From Microcyclospora pomicola (taxonomy: Eukaryota > Ascomycota > Dothideomycetes > Capnodiales), in NCBI GenBank assembly GCA_002786065.1, contig NHNY01000003.1, forward strand, positions 1,240,001 through 1,304,000: DNA of 64,000 nucleotides, in the 5' to 3' direction. The position numbers and the translations under genes are program-made. Below, in pieces: positions 1-9,835 of the stretch. The notes under the pieces were generated by a model, which was given only the letters and a program-made list of their open reading frames with translations, ran no database searches and had not been told where the DNA came from. Positions within the stretch are counted from its first letter, which is position 1. The number at the start of each line of letters is the position of its first letter.

Positions 1-229
1 TTGATCAAAAGCCATGGCAGACTGATGCACCAAGTCTGCAGATCATTTCCGTGCAAAGGTGAGACCGTAAGCACTACATCCTTCCATGCGCGTGAATAGC
101 AGGGTGCAGTTCACTCGACCTACAATGAAGATGGCTGGGTGCGGGAGTTGCCGGAAAGTTCGGCTGACCTACCCTAAAGTTGAAGTGCGGAGAAAGAAGT
201 TAACTCGACCCACCATTCTCAATCAATCC

Positions 230-1680
230 TAATCAGCTTCACCAACCTCCAAGACTGCTACCTTCTCAGAAGCCACTCAGAATCAATTCTTAATCAATTC
301 AGCCTGCATTCACAGTCTATTCAGCACTTCAACTTTTTCAAAGTCCTTCAGCAATCAGCCTCTCAATCAATTCTCAATCAATTCTCAACACAATGGCACC
401 CACCCCACAGACCAAGTTAATGAACTGCCCAGAGTACAGAGAGTATTAGGACCTTGCAGTTTCTAAGACCAGACCTTCAGGACTTAGAGCTTAGGAGACA
501 GATGAGAATGAGGTGAGTGTCTGAATCAATTCTGAATGCATTCTCAACTAATTCTGAACTAGAATTGTGACCTTTACCTAGGGGAGCACTTCTGCAGATT
601 TAGGGTTAATAAGGATATTTGTGGTGTGAGTGTATTAAGAATTCATTCTCAATCAATTCACAATTTGACAATTAACTGACAATTAATTAGGAAATCTTTC
701 TCACTTATAAAGCCTTAGTCTAGCATGCTAGAACTAGTTATGATTGCAAGTTTGAAAAGAAGAAAGGTCAAGGTAGAAATGATGTAAAGGAGAAGGCAAA
801 GGGTATGTGAATTGATTCTGAATACATTGAAAATGCATTCAGAATATTCTTAATTGATTCTTAACTAATTCATTTCCAGATTTTTTCAAAAAGGTAATAC
901 AGGATTATAAGAAAGCTTAGGCTTAGAAGGATGTTGAAAAGGCTGCTACTTCTACTAGCACTCTGGTAAATGCTACTTCTATAAGTTGATCCTATTCTAA
1001 ATGCATTCTGAATTAACTGAAAATTAATTTAGCCTATTAAAGCCAGGAAAGCTGCTGCTAAAAGCAAGGCAAAGAGTAGGAGGAAGAACAGAAAGTAAGT
1101 TCTTAATGTATTAAGAATGTATTCTAAATGCAGTCCTGTAAGATAAGAGGTTTTGAATAAGATGTTAATACATTCTAAATTAATTAGTATTCTACCTAAT
1201 ACTGTTACTAGCTCTACACCTACCTCTACTACCAATGCCTCTGCCTCTAGCTCTAGGACTTAGAATGCACCTAGCCTAGTTACTCCTCCTACTACTACAC
1301 AAAATACTATAGAAGGAAGAGTTATAACTAGGTTACAAGCAGCAAGGAACCTAGTTGCTTAGGTAGTTGTGTCTCTAGGTGATCCTAGGTATGAGGATGA
1401 GACTTATTCTAATTTGTGAGTGCTAAATGCTTTCTAAAAGCATTCTAAATGCATTCAGAATGCTGAGCTGTAATTCTTTCAGAAATAAGACTAGGGGACA
1501 TAGAGAAAATTCTGTGTAAGTATGATTTATTTTCTGTGTATGAATGTTTTATAAATTAATTCTGAATTAATTCTGATAGCACTTCGACCTCTAGCAAAAT
1601 TCTGTAAGTCTTACATTGTTCGTTTAAAGACTATTGTCAATTCATTCTGAATAAATTGATAATAGTCTTTATCGTAATAT
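230..1680. repeat. Dispersed palindromic AT-rich motif in leader and introns
   Basis: Variants of ATTCTGAATGCATTCAGAAT, which is its own reverse complement, or its halves (TTCTGAAT, AATGCATTC, AATTAATTCT) recur in the 5' leader at about 230-390 and in nearly every intron up to 1680. They are absent from the adjoining coding blocks. Looser forms (AATTGTTAAT, CATTCTTAATT) appear in introns of the minus-strand gene at 2.8-5.4 kb. Part of the likeness may be branch-point-like CTAAT/CTAAC sequence, but the palindromic core is not a splice signal. Confidence 0.55.
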
Positions 1681-2790
1681 AATAGCTATTACTTATTAAC
1701 TAACGATATATAGCGACCGATCTAAGACGCCTCTGCCAACTACGCCTCTACTAACTACTATGCCTATCCGCTCTCCTGTCGATAATACTAAGTTCGTCTC
1801 TTAATCTAACAACAATTACTGCCTATTTAGTTCGGAAACTATTAACATTATATCGTTAGTACTCTTAGGCAGCAATTGAGTAAGCTACTTTTCCCTCGCT
1901 TTAGTAATAGTAAGCTAGACTATAGTACAGCAATCAAATATCTTCGAGACGAGTTCGATATCCGTAGGCCTTACTTAGCTTGTCGTACAAGTGACAAAAC
2001 AGGTAAGAGCTGCTTTACCTATATGTTAACAAATTCACAATTTAATATTAATCGATTTAGTCTGTCTCTAGCCTAGCTGCTTGCGACGAAATATATAGGC
2101 GGATGTTACGGACGCTAATATGCGCCGTAGTGCTAGGGTTAGGATAGAACAAGCGCATTTATAGAGGGTTCAAAGAGAGCAAGAGCAAGCAGCGCAGTTA
2201 CAATCGTAATTAACTAAGAATTGATTCTTATAATATTGACGATATTGTCTTATTCGATCGACATTAGAATCTTAATACATTCCTTTCTACTCTGCGCTAT
2301 ATAAACTGTACTACCTTAAGATAGACAACCTCTGCTTCTTGTTGATGAACATAGATAGAGCTAGCCTTTTACGGCAAGTCTACGCAATGCTGTAGAACCA
2401 CTACTTATTAGTTTAACTACAGATTGTACTCGAATAGATAAGATATAATTAAGAATCAACATTTAATCGATCTCTATTTAATTAACATTGTGCTCTTAAT
2501 AGCATTGCTTTTGCTCTGCTATATATACTCTAGAGTTTGCTCTAACTACCTTAAGACAGACACCTTCGACACTAAATATGTCGTCTAGACTGCTATAGAC
2601 TATAGCGATGAAGAGATAAAGTTACTTCTAATCGAGTAGATCTGCTTAACAATAGCGACGATAGCGAAATTATAACTTCGTCTACTATAGACAAGCAACG
2701 CATCGCGGAGTTAGAAGCTATAGTTAAGAAACACAACATCGCAAGATTTAAGAGTACGATGCTCGTCGCCCTAGCATATTAGGTAGGTTT
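393..2790 (+). pseudogene. RIP-damaged intron-rich gene of unknown function
   Basis: I do not recognise this family. The first ATG is at 393. About ten short coding blocks are separated by 60-100 bp introns with clear GT..AG ends, for example introns starting near 517, 803, 965, 1418, 1518 and 1604. The blocks read as lysine-, serine- and glutamine-rich protein (near 760-800 and 1040-1096). A Ser/Thr-rich stretch lies at 1200-1300, and more globular pieces at 1300-1417 and 1876-2000. Stops inside the blocks are mostly TAG where CAG (Gln) would fit, the expected result of CpA-to-TpA change. The last legible block ends near 2790, tail-to-tail with the MULE-like gene. It may be an accessory gene of the same transposon; that is inferred from position and shared intron motif only. 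Confidence 0.45.
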
Positions 2791-5609
2791 ATATAGCTAT
2801 AAGTCTTTATCTGTGATGTCTCAATTAATCGTCAATGTATTCAGAATAGCTTAAGGATCTATTAAGATTGGTTTGCGAATGTATTCGCAAACGCTGCATT
2901 CTTCTGCTTAAGCTCTAACTTAAGCAGATCATTCTGCAGCCGTTTCGTTCGAAGTTCTTCCTGTTCCCTTACTATAACAAGCTTATTATACGCTATCTTC
3001 TGCCTCTTCTTCTTACTATGTTGTGATCCTTAGTATAAAGAACGTCTAGCTTATAAACTACTATGTTATAATAAGGTTTGCTAGCTGCGTGTGCTAATTA
3101 ATTGTAAATCCATTAACGATTGCGGCTAAGTCGATACAGGCGATGATCTGTGTAATAGACGATCAATTGTAGGCAGGGAGCTAGGAACGCCTAGTGAGCT
3201 AGCGTTGATCTAGAATGTAGGCATATTAAGAGGATCTAACGGATTATTAGGATCGAACTCAGAATGTTGGCGTTTTCGAGTGGTATCTAGATCTAGATTA
3301 ATTGACGTTCAATTCGTAATGCGTTAACAAGATCTTACTAAGCCTCGTAATATTTCGAGATCTTCGAGCACTATTAGCATCATTTCGATATGTCTAGCGT
3401 ACACCTATATCATCACGCTTTAGATAGCTAGTTATAACACAGCTATCAAGCTCTTTTGCCCTAGTAACTAATAATAAGATTTTAACCATTCTAAATTCAT
3501 TCTTAATTACTTACTTTTGGATTGCTGGAAGGAGCTCAAGCCGTGTGCCCTTAGCATAGCTCTGTATTCCAGACTGCTCGACAGCATTTGTGTAGTTACG
3601 TAGCTACTAAAAGTACTCTGTATCTATGTTTGAGAATAGTGGGGTTAAACCACACCTAATAGTTAGGAAATCCTTATGTTTAGCCTACAGTTGGATACTC
3701 TCTTGTGGCTAAGCTAATAAGAATTAGCTGGGATTCGATTAACAATTAATCGAGGATCAACTAACCATGCAATCGCCGAATCAGATCATGCTACTAATAA
3801 ACAGTTTAGGCTATAAGTAGCCCTTCTATAAGGCTATGTAGAGTTTAAGGGCTGTGCTAAGTGCCTGCAGCTTTAAAGATAGTTCGTTTAAAGTAGATAG
3901 TACAGTAAAGAATCATATAAGAAAGGTGATCCTACTAGGTCTTTAATAGGTTAACAGTGTTAAGATAGCGGCCGAGTCCTATTACTAATTAGTTGTAAAT
4001 CGATTCTCAAGATGTTGACAATTGAATAGTAGACGCTTGTGTAGAGCCTATATCAGCTATTACTGCACGTATACCCCGGCTATGAATGTGTTTCCACTGT
4101 ATAGGCTGTTGCGTAATAAGAGACACTAGATTAAAGAGGCGGCTAAACGCATTCTGATATGTCTTTGTTGTCTGGCCATTAACGATGATTCGTGCAAGAA
4201 TAAGATCTAATTAGTATTAGACTCTCGATTCATTATGAATGCATTGTTAGTGTATTGTTAAATACTTACTTTTTGATTGGCGCTTGTTAAAATAAGCAAT
4301 CAGGATCTTGTTTATAGTGCCTTAACGGAAGCGCTTAAACGACATATCGACCTTAAAGGTTTCTATGTTAATTAATAACTAGGCTTGCTCCTTAAAGAAG
4401 CAGATAATCATAGTATTATCTGTTTGTCGATATACCTGCCGAATGTATTGCTAATTAATTGACAATTAGCTATTAATGTATAATCAATCTAAAGACTATA
4501 ACCTCTTACTATACTCTAATCTCTCTCTTAACAAGAAAGCTCAAACATTACTCTATTTAGCTATGTACCCTCTAGATAGAGAAGATGGCGCTAACGAGTG
4601 ATTTCAGCTAAGATCCGATCTGTGTTAGCTAAACTCTCGTGCAACTGTGCAAGACAAGTATGTCCTTTGTCCCTTAGGTACTCCTAGAGAATGAAACTGC
4701 TTTCGAATCGAGCTATAATCGGATTTAATTGTTAATGCACTGTTAAGTAATGCTTAATTGAATGACAAACTATATATAAGATCCTAAGAATTACACTGCC
4801 GGATTAGTGCAGCAATCTCCTCTATAATAACCTAAGGCGTCTTTAATAGTAGCGGTAGAGGGTGTGTATAGATACTATGCGACGCAAAGAGCACAAAGGG
4901 TGTAGCCTTCAGATCGTCTGGAATGAGCTTTATGAAAACTATACCGCATGTCTAACTCTTCATCGTGCCTTAGCCTTAAGGGTGATCGATTCCTAATCAC
5001 GAATTAGCTATTAAGTAATTCTTAATCCATTCTTATTTCATTGCGAATCGTACCACAATGTAGGCGTTTTGAGATTGTTTGCTTAATAGCAAAACAGACT
5101 AGTATTAGTTCTAACACTTCTGTTATGTAAAACCGCTATAGGTATGTGATATCAACTTGCGCTTATGCATTAATACTTATAAAGAAGTAATTATAGCGGT
5201 CTTAATTATTCTAACTATGTTAAGTACATGCAATGTAATGGCTACAGTAACTATTTACATCAGCTTGTCTAAATGCGCCTAGTATAGGGCGATAGGCGTC
5301 GCTTTGCTGTTGGTAGGCGATTCTCTTCAGGAATTTTGATCGTGTTACGTAGTAATACCTAATTAGACGACAATCAATTGTTAGTGTACTCTTAATGCAT
5401 TAGGATTTAAATAACAAGCTTACGACGCTGCATTTCTTTTAAAGACATCATTTTCTGTTATGTCTAGAACTCGTAACCGCTACATCTGTAGGCGCTCCTA
5501 GTCCTCTAGTAAGAGCTTTGTATATCGCATGTCCTTTAGCTCGTCTATAAGGTATTCGTAGTATTGTATACTAGAATAAGTGTATTTGTATTTGCTACAC
5601 TGTATATTA

Positions 5610-5661
5610 ATGTCGTTCCCTATGTTATAAGCTACCTTAGGGATGTAGGCTACTTTTACCT
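5610..5661 (+). repeat. Left terminal inverted repeat of the Fot1-type element
   Basis: Begins ATGTCGTTCCCTATGTTATA immediately after TA 5608-5609 and pairs with 7378-7429. Confidence 0.9.
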
Positions 5662-6379
5662 ATAAATATATTAATTATCTTAACTGCTTAACAACTACCT
5701 ATAGGAATAGCTTTAAATAATAATATTATATAATCTATATAAGCTACTTATAGGTCCTCTTTATATAGCCTTATATATAATATTTTAAGTAGGTTAGTAG
5801 CCTCTTTACTATAGGTTATAAAGGACTACTACTATCTTCTTAAATAACTAGATTAATTAGTATAGCTATAACCTCTACTACTAATATAGCTTATTTTAAT
5901 ATAAATAGCTTCCTCTTCCTCTACCTTCTAATATAGTAGTCTTTATTTAATCTCTTTAGGTCTAAGACTTTATTTTAAAATAGGACTATATTAGTAACTA
6001 TAGTCTAAGCACCCTTTACTAACTAGTTAATAGCTTTAAGTATAGGTGTTAGTAAGCTACTTTAATGCCTTCTAAATCTATTATTAATAAAGGTAGCTTA
6101 TTAATAGAACTCTCTTATAGTCTATAGTATATATAGCTCCTATAGTAGGTCCTTAGATAGTACTTCTTCTAACCTTAGTAGTAGTTAATTAAGTCTTTAA
6201 AGAACAGCCTATAGATTAAATAGATAAATACCTACACCTTTAAAGCTAGTAGCTATATTTATAGCTATTACTAATATATTAAATACCCTATAAAAGTTAA
6301 TAAGGAAGTTATCTCTTATAATATAGTAGAAGCTATTCCTAATTAATAGTAGGTTCTAATCTAAAAAGGCATTCTTTAA

Positions 6380-6870
6380 AGGCTTAAATAAGCTAATATC
6401 TAGTAGTTAGAGTATATATAAAATATAAGGTAGTATATAGTAGAGAATAATATTATACTTCTTATAGAAGGTTAGAAACTTAGCTATCTTATAGCTACTA
6501 TAGTTATCTATAATAAGGAGCCTTTTACTACTAATTATCTTTATAGTAGTATACTTCTTAAAGTAATAAATCTATTAAAGGCTAAGTTAATTAGAGGTCT
6601 AGCTATTTAAGCTTATACTAAGTATCTATTCTAAAGAAAGGTCTTTATACTATATCTTATTAAGCTCTTTACCTTTTATAATAAGAAAGGGTAGTAGAAG
6701 ATAGCTACTTATAGAGCTACCTTAAATAACTATTACCTACTCTATACTAGTAGGTCTAATTTATTTTAGTTTACCTACTCTTTTAATATCTATAATAATC
6801 CTTATAGTTAAGATCTAACCTATCTAAAAGCTAGTCTTATTAAAATTGTAGATATCTTCTACTATAATAC
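6380..6870 (-). pseudogene. Fot1-type transposase remnant (DDE_1 core)
   Basis: Read on the minus strand. The block at 6810-6860 gives DIYNFNKTSF, the RIP form of the family's FDETGF motif: the catalytic Asp codon at 6839-6841 now reads Asn and the following Glu reads Lys. The block at 6400-6525 gives LLIIDNYSSYK followed by a leucine/tyrosine stretch. This corresponds to the second catalytic motif (IDGHxSH) and the downstream LPPHxSHxLQPLD run; its Asp at 6506-6508 is kept. Stops occur throughout, so it cannot encode an active enzyme. Changes are almost all G-to-A/C-to-T. The rest of the transposase continues on both sides but is too mutated to delimit. Confidence 0.75.
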
Positions 6871-7377
6871 TATACTCTTTAATTAGGTTCTCTACTATAT
6901 TAAACTACTTTATAATAAGCTATAGGTCCTTATTCTTCTTCCTCTATATCTTATATATCCTTATTATCCTTAAATTAAGCCTTAGATACCTTTTTATAAA
7001 CTTAGTAGTCTAGTTATAGCTAATAGGTATAGCTCCTCTTATAATAATAACTATATTAACTATCTGCTTTATAATATAGTAAGAGGGTACTAATCTATAG
7101 CTATCTAGCTTTAGAATCCTCTCTATAATTATATTCTCTTTAATCTTACTTATCTTTCTAAAAGATAGTACCTAATCTCCTCTTAAAGGTATACTATTAA
7201 TCCTTCTCTTTAGGGTGTTCTTAAAGACCCTAAAGACCTTTATAGCCTTATAAATAGATAAGATCTAGCCTATATTATAGGCATTTATAGTAAGAAGGAT
7301 AGAGCCTTCTTTTAAGACTAGTATTATATAGAATAATAGAAGAATAATAAGATTATAGAGATAATTAATGTATTTAC

Positions 7378-7429
7378 AGGTAAAAGTAGCCTACATCCTT
7401 AGGGTGGCCTATAATATAGGGAACGACAT
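7378..7429 (-). repeat. Right terminal inverted repeat of the Fot1-type element
   Basis: The reverse complement begins ATGTCGTTCCCTATATTATA. Five transitions separate it from the left repeat. It is followed by TA at 7430-7431. Confidence 0.9.
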
Positions 7430-8265
7430 TACCTAGAAAGGTAGAGGTATAGGTAGTATTACCCTTTTAACATCGTCGCGAGAATTGAATCTAGATACAT
7501 TGTTAGAAGGTTCCGAATTCAAAGACAATTAATTAAGCATTACATCTATATCCTCTACAGCTTTTTTATCGCTATATATAACTATATATATAAATCTATA
7601 AGGATCTGTAGTAGGATATGATAGCAAGACAGCAACATATTTAATGTGTCGTGTTGTAATAACCTTAGGTCCCCCTAATGTTAAGATTGTAGTCTGATCA
7701 ATTTGCTCTTCTTCTAAGGCAGCTTTAACTGTTGTTGCTAGAACTGTGTTAGCTGTGATGATTTCATCATTAGCGATACAACATATGTCTTCTTCTGTAA
7801 AGCGCTGTGCTGGAATAGGCCAATGGAGTTCCCCGTAATTCTCAATTAAATGAGAATGCATTCCGAAATCACTGTCAATGATGGATGTCATAATTCAAAC
7901 ACGATTCTGAATCAATTGTCGAGCTATTCAGACAGGAAAGCAATAATCAACAAATGGGTGTGATGAACATGGATAGATGGTCGAAAACTTGATGTAACAG
8001 TCATGGACTTGGCTCGACCTAATTTCAAAATAAGGTTTTTGACTTTTACTGTTGCGCGTCGCACCAACTTCGATGTACGTCGAGCCAACTGTATTCACAA
8101 TAAATAGCAACGACTCTGCACGGTCCCGTCTTAACTCCTACCTCCGGCTTCCTTCGTCCAGAGCTGAACGACACCCCAACTTTGCCGCCGTGTCACTTTG
8201 GCCTCGTTTCACTGTACAGTTTTCTTTGCCTTTCACGTCTTACACAACGGGTTCTGTTCGATCAG

Positions 8266-9406
8266 ATGGCTTCCGCCGCCAAAATCCAGTCGGCTGTGGG
8301 TGTCAAACCAGCACCGGAAGGCATTGACTTGTACGCCCGATTTGCCCTGGCTGGCGCGCTGGGCTGCTCTTTGACTCATGGCGCATTCACGCCTGTCGAT
8401 GTGTATGTACGAAGTCCTTCCGCATACTGTGTGCGTTGGCGGCCTTTCCTACTCCGTCGCTTTGGACTTATGCATTCATAGGGTCAAAACGCGCATTCAG
8501 CTCGACCCAGCTACCTACAACCGTGGCATGATCGCAGCGTTCCGGCAGGTCGTCCAGAAAGAAGGAGCTTCCGCACTGTTGACCGGCGCAGGTGCGACTT
8601 TCTCCGGATATGCGGTTCAAGGAGCGTTTAAGTTCGGTGGTTACGAGTTCTTCAAGAAACGCAGCATCGAGTGGATTGGACTCGAGAACGCCCGCCAGAA
8701 TCGTCTCGCGGTCTACTCGGTATCCGCCGCAAGCGCTGAATTCTTTGCTTCGGTCGCCCTTTGCCCGCTCGAAGCGACACGTATCCGTCTCGTGTCTGAT
8801 CCCACCTTCGCCAAAGGGCTAATTCCCGCCGTTGGAAAGATCGCCAAGAATGAAGGTCTGGGAGGCTTCTACAGTGGATTTGGGCCGATCTTGTTCAAGC
8901 AGTAAAGACTCCTTGTCACTTGTGCTATGCGGAATGGTGACTGATCATGGATCGTAGGATCCCATACACGGTCACCAAATTTGCCGCCTTCGAGAGGATT
9001 TCAGAAATGATGTATGCGCAAGTGGACAAGTCGCAACTCTCCAGCCTGGGTCAGACTGGTATCAACCTGGGATCTGGTCTCCTTGCCGGCTTCGCCGCCG
9101 CGATCGTCTCACAACCTGCCGACACCATGTTGTCGAAGATCAACAAGACGAAGGGTCTGCCAGGAGAGAGCACTGTCTCGCGTCTGTTCAAGATTGCCGG
9201 TGAGCTCGGCCTTCGTGGCTCTTTCGCTGGTCTACCCACCCGTCTGTTCATGGTCGGTGGCTTGACGGCGGGGCAATTTGCCATCTATGGCGACATCAAG
9301 AAAGCTCTTGGTAAGTACTTAATGTCGGCTGAGTCGAACCGCGCTTTGCTACATGCTGATAACAAACGTCCAAGGTGCTACCAACTCTGTTGAGATTGCA
9401 AAGTAA
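8266..9406 (+). CDS. mir1: Mitochondrial phosphate carrier (Mir1/Pic2 type)
   Basis: Joined exons 8266-8402, 8482-8901, 8958-9310 and 9375-9406 give 313 residues. Inner-membrane carrier that brings phosphate into the matrix for ATP synthesis. Three repeats of about 100 residues each carry the carrier signature Pro-x-Asp/Glu: PVDVVKTRIQ near residue 43, PLEATRIRL in the second and QPADTMLSK in the third. Other close matches to yeast Mir1 are [21 protein letters not shown] and GSFAGLPTR. Length matches the family. All three introns have GT..AG ends and restore the conserved reading. The start ATG precedes a short polar leader. The decayed transposon block ends about 245 bp upstream, so the promoter is squeezed between mobile DNA and the gene. 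Confidence 0.93.
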
Positions 9407-9835
9407 TAGCGATCGCCCTTTCCACAAGTCCAGGTAAGAAATTGAAGGCGGCATAGAGGAGTCGAGCGATATGGTCTGTGAGTCCAATAAGTTTAGAAAA
9501 CACTGTACAACTATGAACATCACTCTCAACTCGAGTACTGTGAACCCAGTGCTCCAATGAACATGTATTGAACACCTTAAATTTGAGTGAGTGAACCTGA
9601 GTGAAGTCACGTGTTATCGTGTTAGAGCTGCCACATGCAACCACTTTACGCGAGATCTGATTTGCCACCGCGCCTGCGGTACCTGCCCCTGCTCATACTT
9701 TTGTTCTACAGCCTTTTTCTACACATGTGCTCGACCTCACTTCGATGCTTCCACTATCGTGCTTGATACCTTGAACTTTTGCCTCTAAATACCCCAGCTC
9801 GATCACTTGGTCGACGACTTGCAATCCCAATCAGT
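9407..9835. other. Intergenic, Mir1 to Rad7
   Basis: 429 bp holding the carrier 3' end and the Rad7 promoter. No convincing gene, structured RNA or repeat seen. Confidence 0.6.

Larger units (their letters stand above)
5610..7429 (-). mobile_element. Fot1/pogo-type (Tc1/mariner) DNA transposon, RIP-saturated
   Basis: An 1820-bp element bounded by 52-bp terminal inverted repeats (5610-5661 and 7378-7429, 47 of 52 positions matching, all differences transitions). It is flanked by a TA duplication at 5608-5609 and 7430-7431. The size, TA target and minus-strand transposase remnant fit the Fot1 family of fungal pogo-like elements. The interior is almost devoid of CpA, TpG and CpG, the signature of heavy RIP. 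It interrupts the MULE-like transposase gene near the start of that gene's second legible block. Confidence 0.85.
2862..7891 (-). pseudogene. Decayed MULE-like transposase gene, split by a Fot1-type insertion
   Basis: On the minus strand, coding blocks run from an ATG at 7891 (block 7891-7529), then, beyond the inserted element, at about 5607-5424, 5358-5040, 4995-4795, 4700-4510, 4435-4280, 4203-4040, 3985-3775, 3720-3535, 3460-3130 and 3050-2862. They are joined by short GT..AG introns. Diagnostic pieces are VDMSFKRF near 4340, a His-Ile-His-Ser/Gly-x-Gly segment near 4080, GLGRYL near 3975 and TNAVEQS near 3580. This order matches large intron-rich fungal transposase-like proteins that I associate with the Mutator (MULE) DDE group. 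The C-terminus is a charged coiled coil. Many internal stops are explained by CAG/CAA to TAG/TAA and TGG to TGA. The MULE label is recalled family knowledge and not tested; the coding nature is well supported. Confidence 0.55.
114..8021. mobile_element. Decayed MULE-like transposon nest (tentative extent)
   Basis: AT-rich, TpA-rich block holding two convergent decayed genes (plus strand from 393, minus strand from 7891) that meet near 2.8 kb and share intron style. The minus gene resembles Mutator-like transposases. The limits are tentative: the 9-mer CTCGACCTA occurs directly repeated at 114-122 and 8013-8021, matching the 9-bp target duplications usual for MULEs, but I see no clear terminal inverted repeats, so the 9-mer may be chance. 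A Fot1-like element is inserted at 5610-7429. The right edge lies about 245 bp before the phosphate-carrier start codon. Confidence 0.4.

Noticed and set aside
1-8000. Starship-type giant element with a tyrosine recombinase captain
   Set aside because: No DUF3435-like motifs were read; the recognisable pieces fit DDE transposases and the extent is only about 8 kb.
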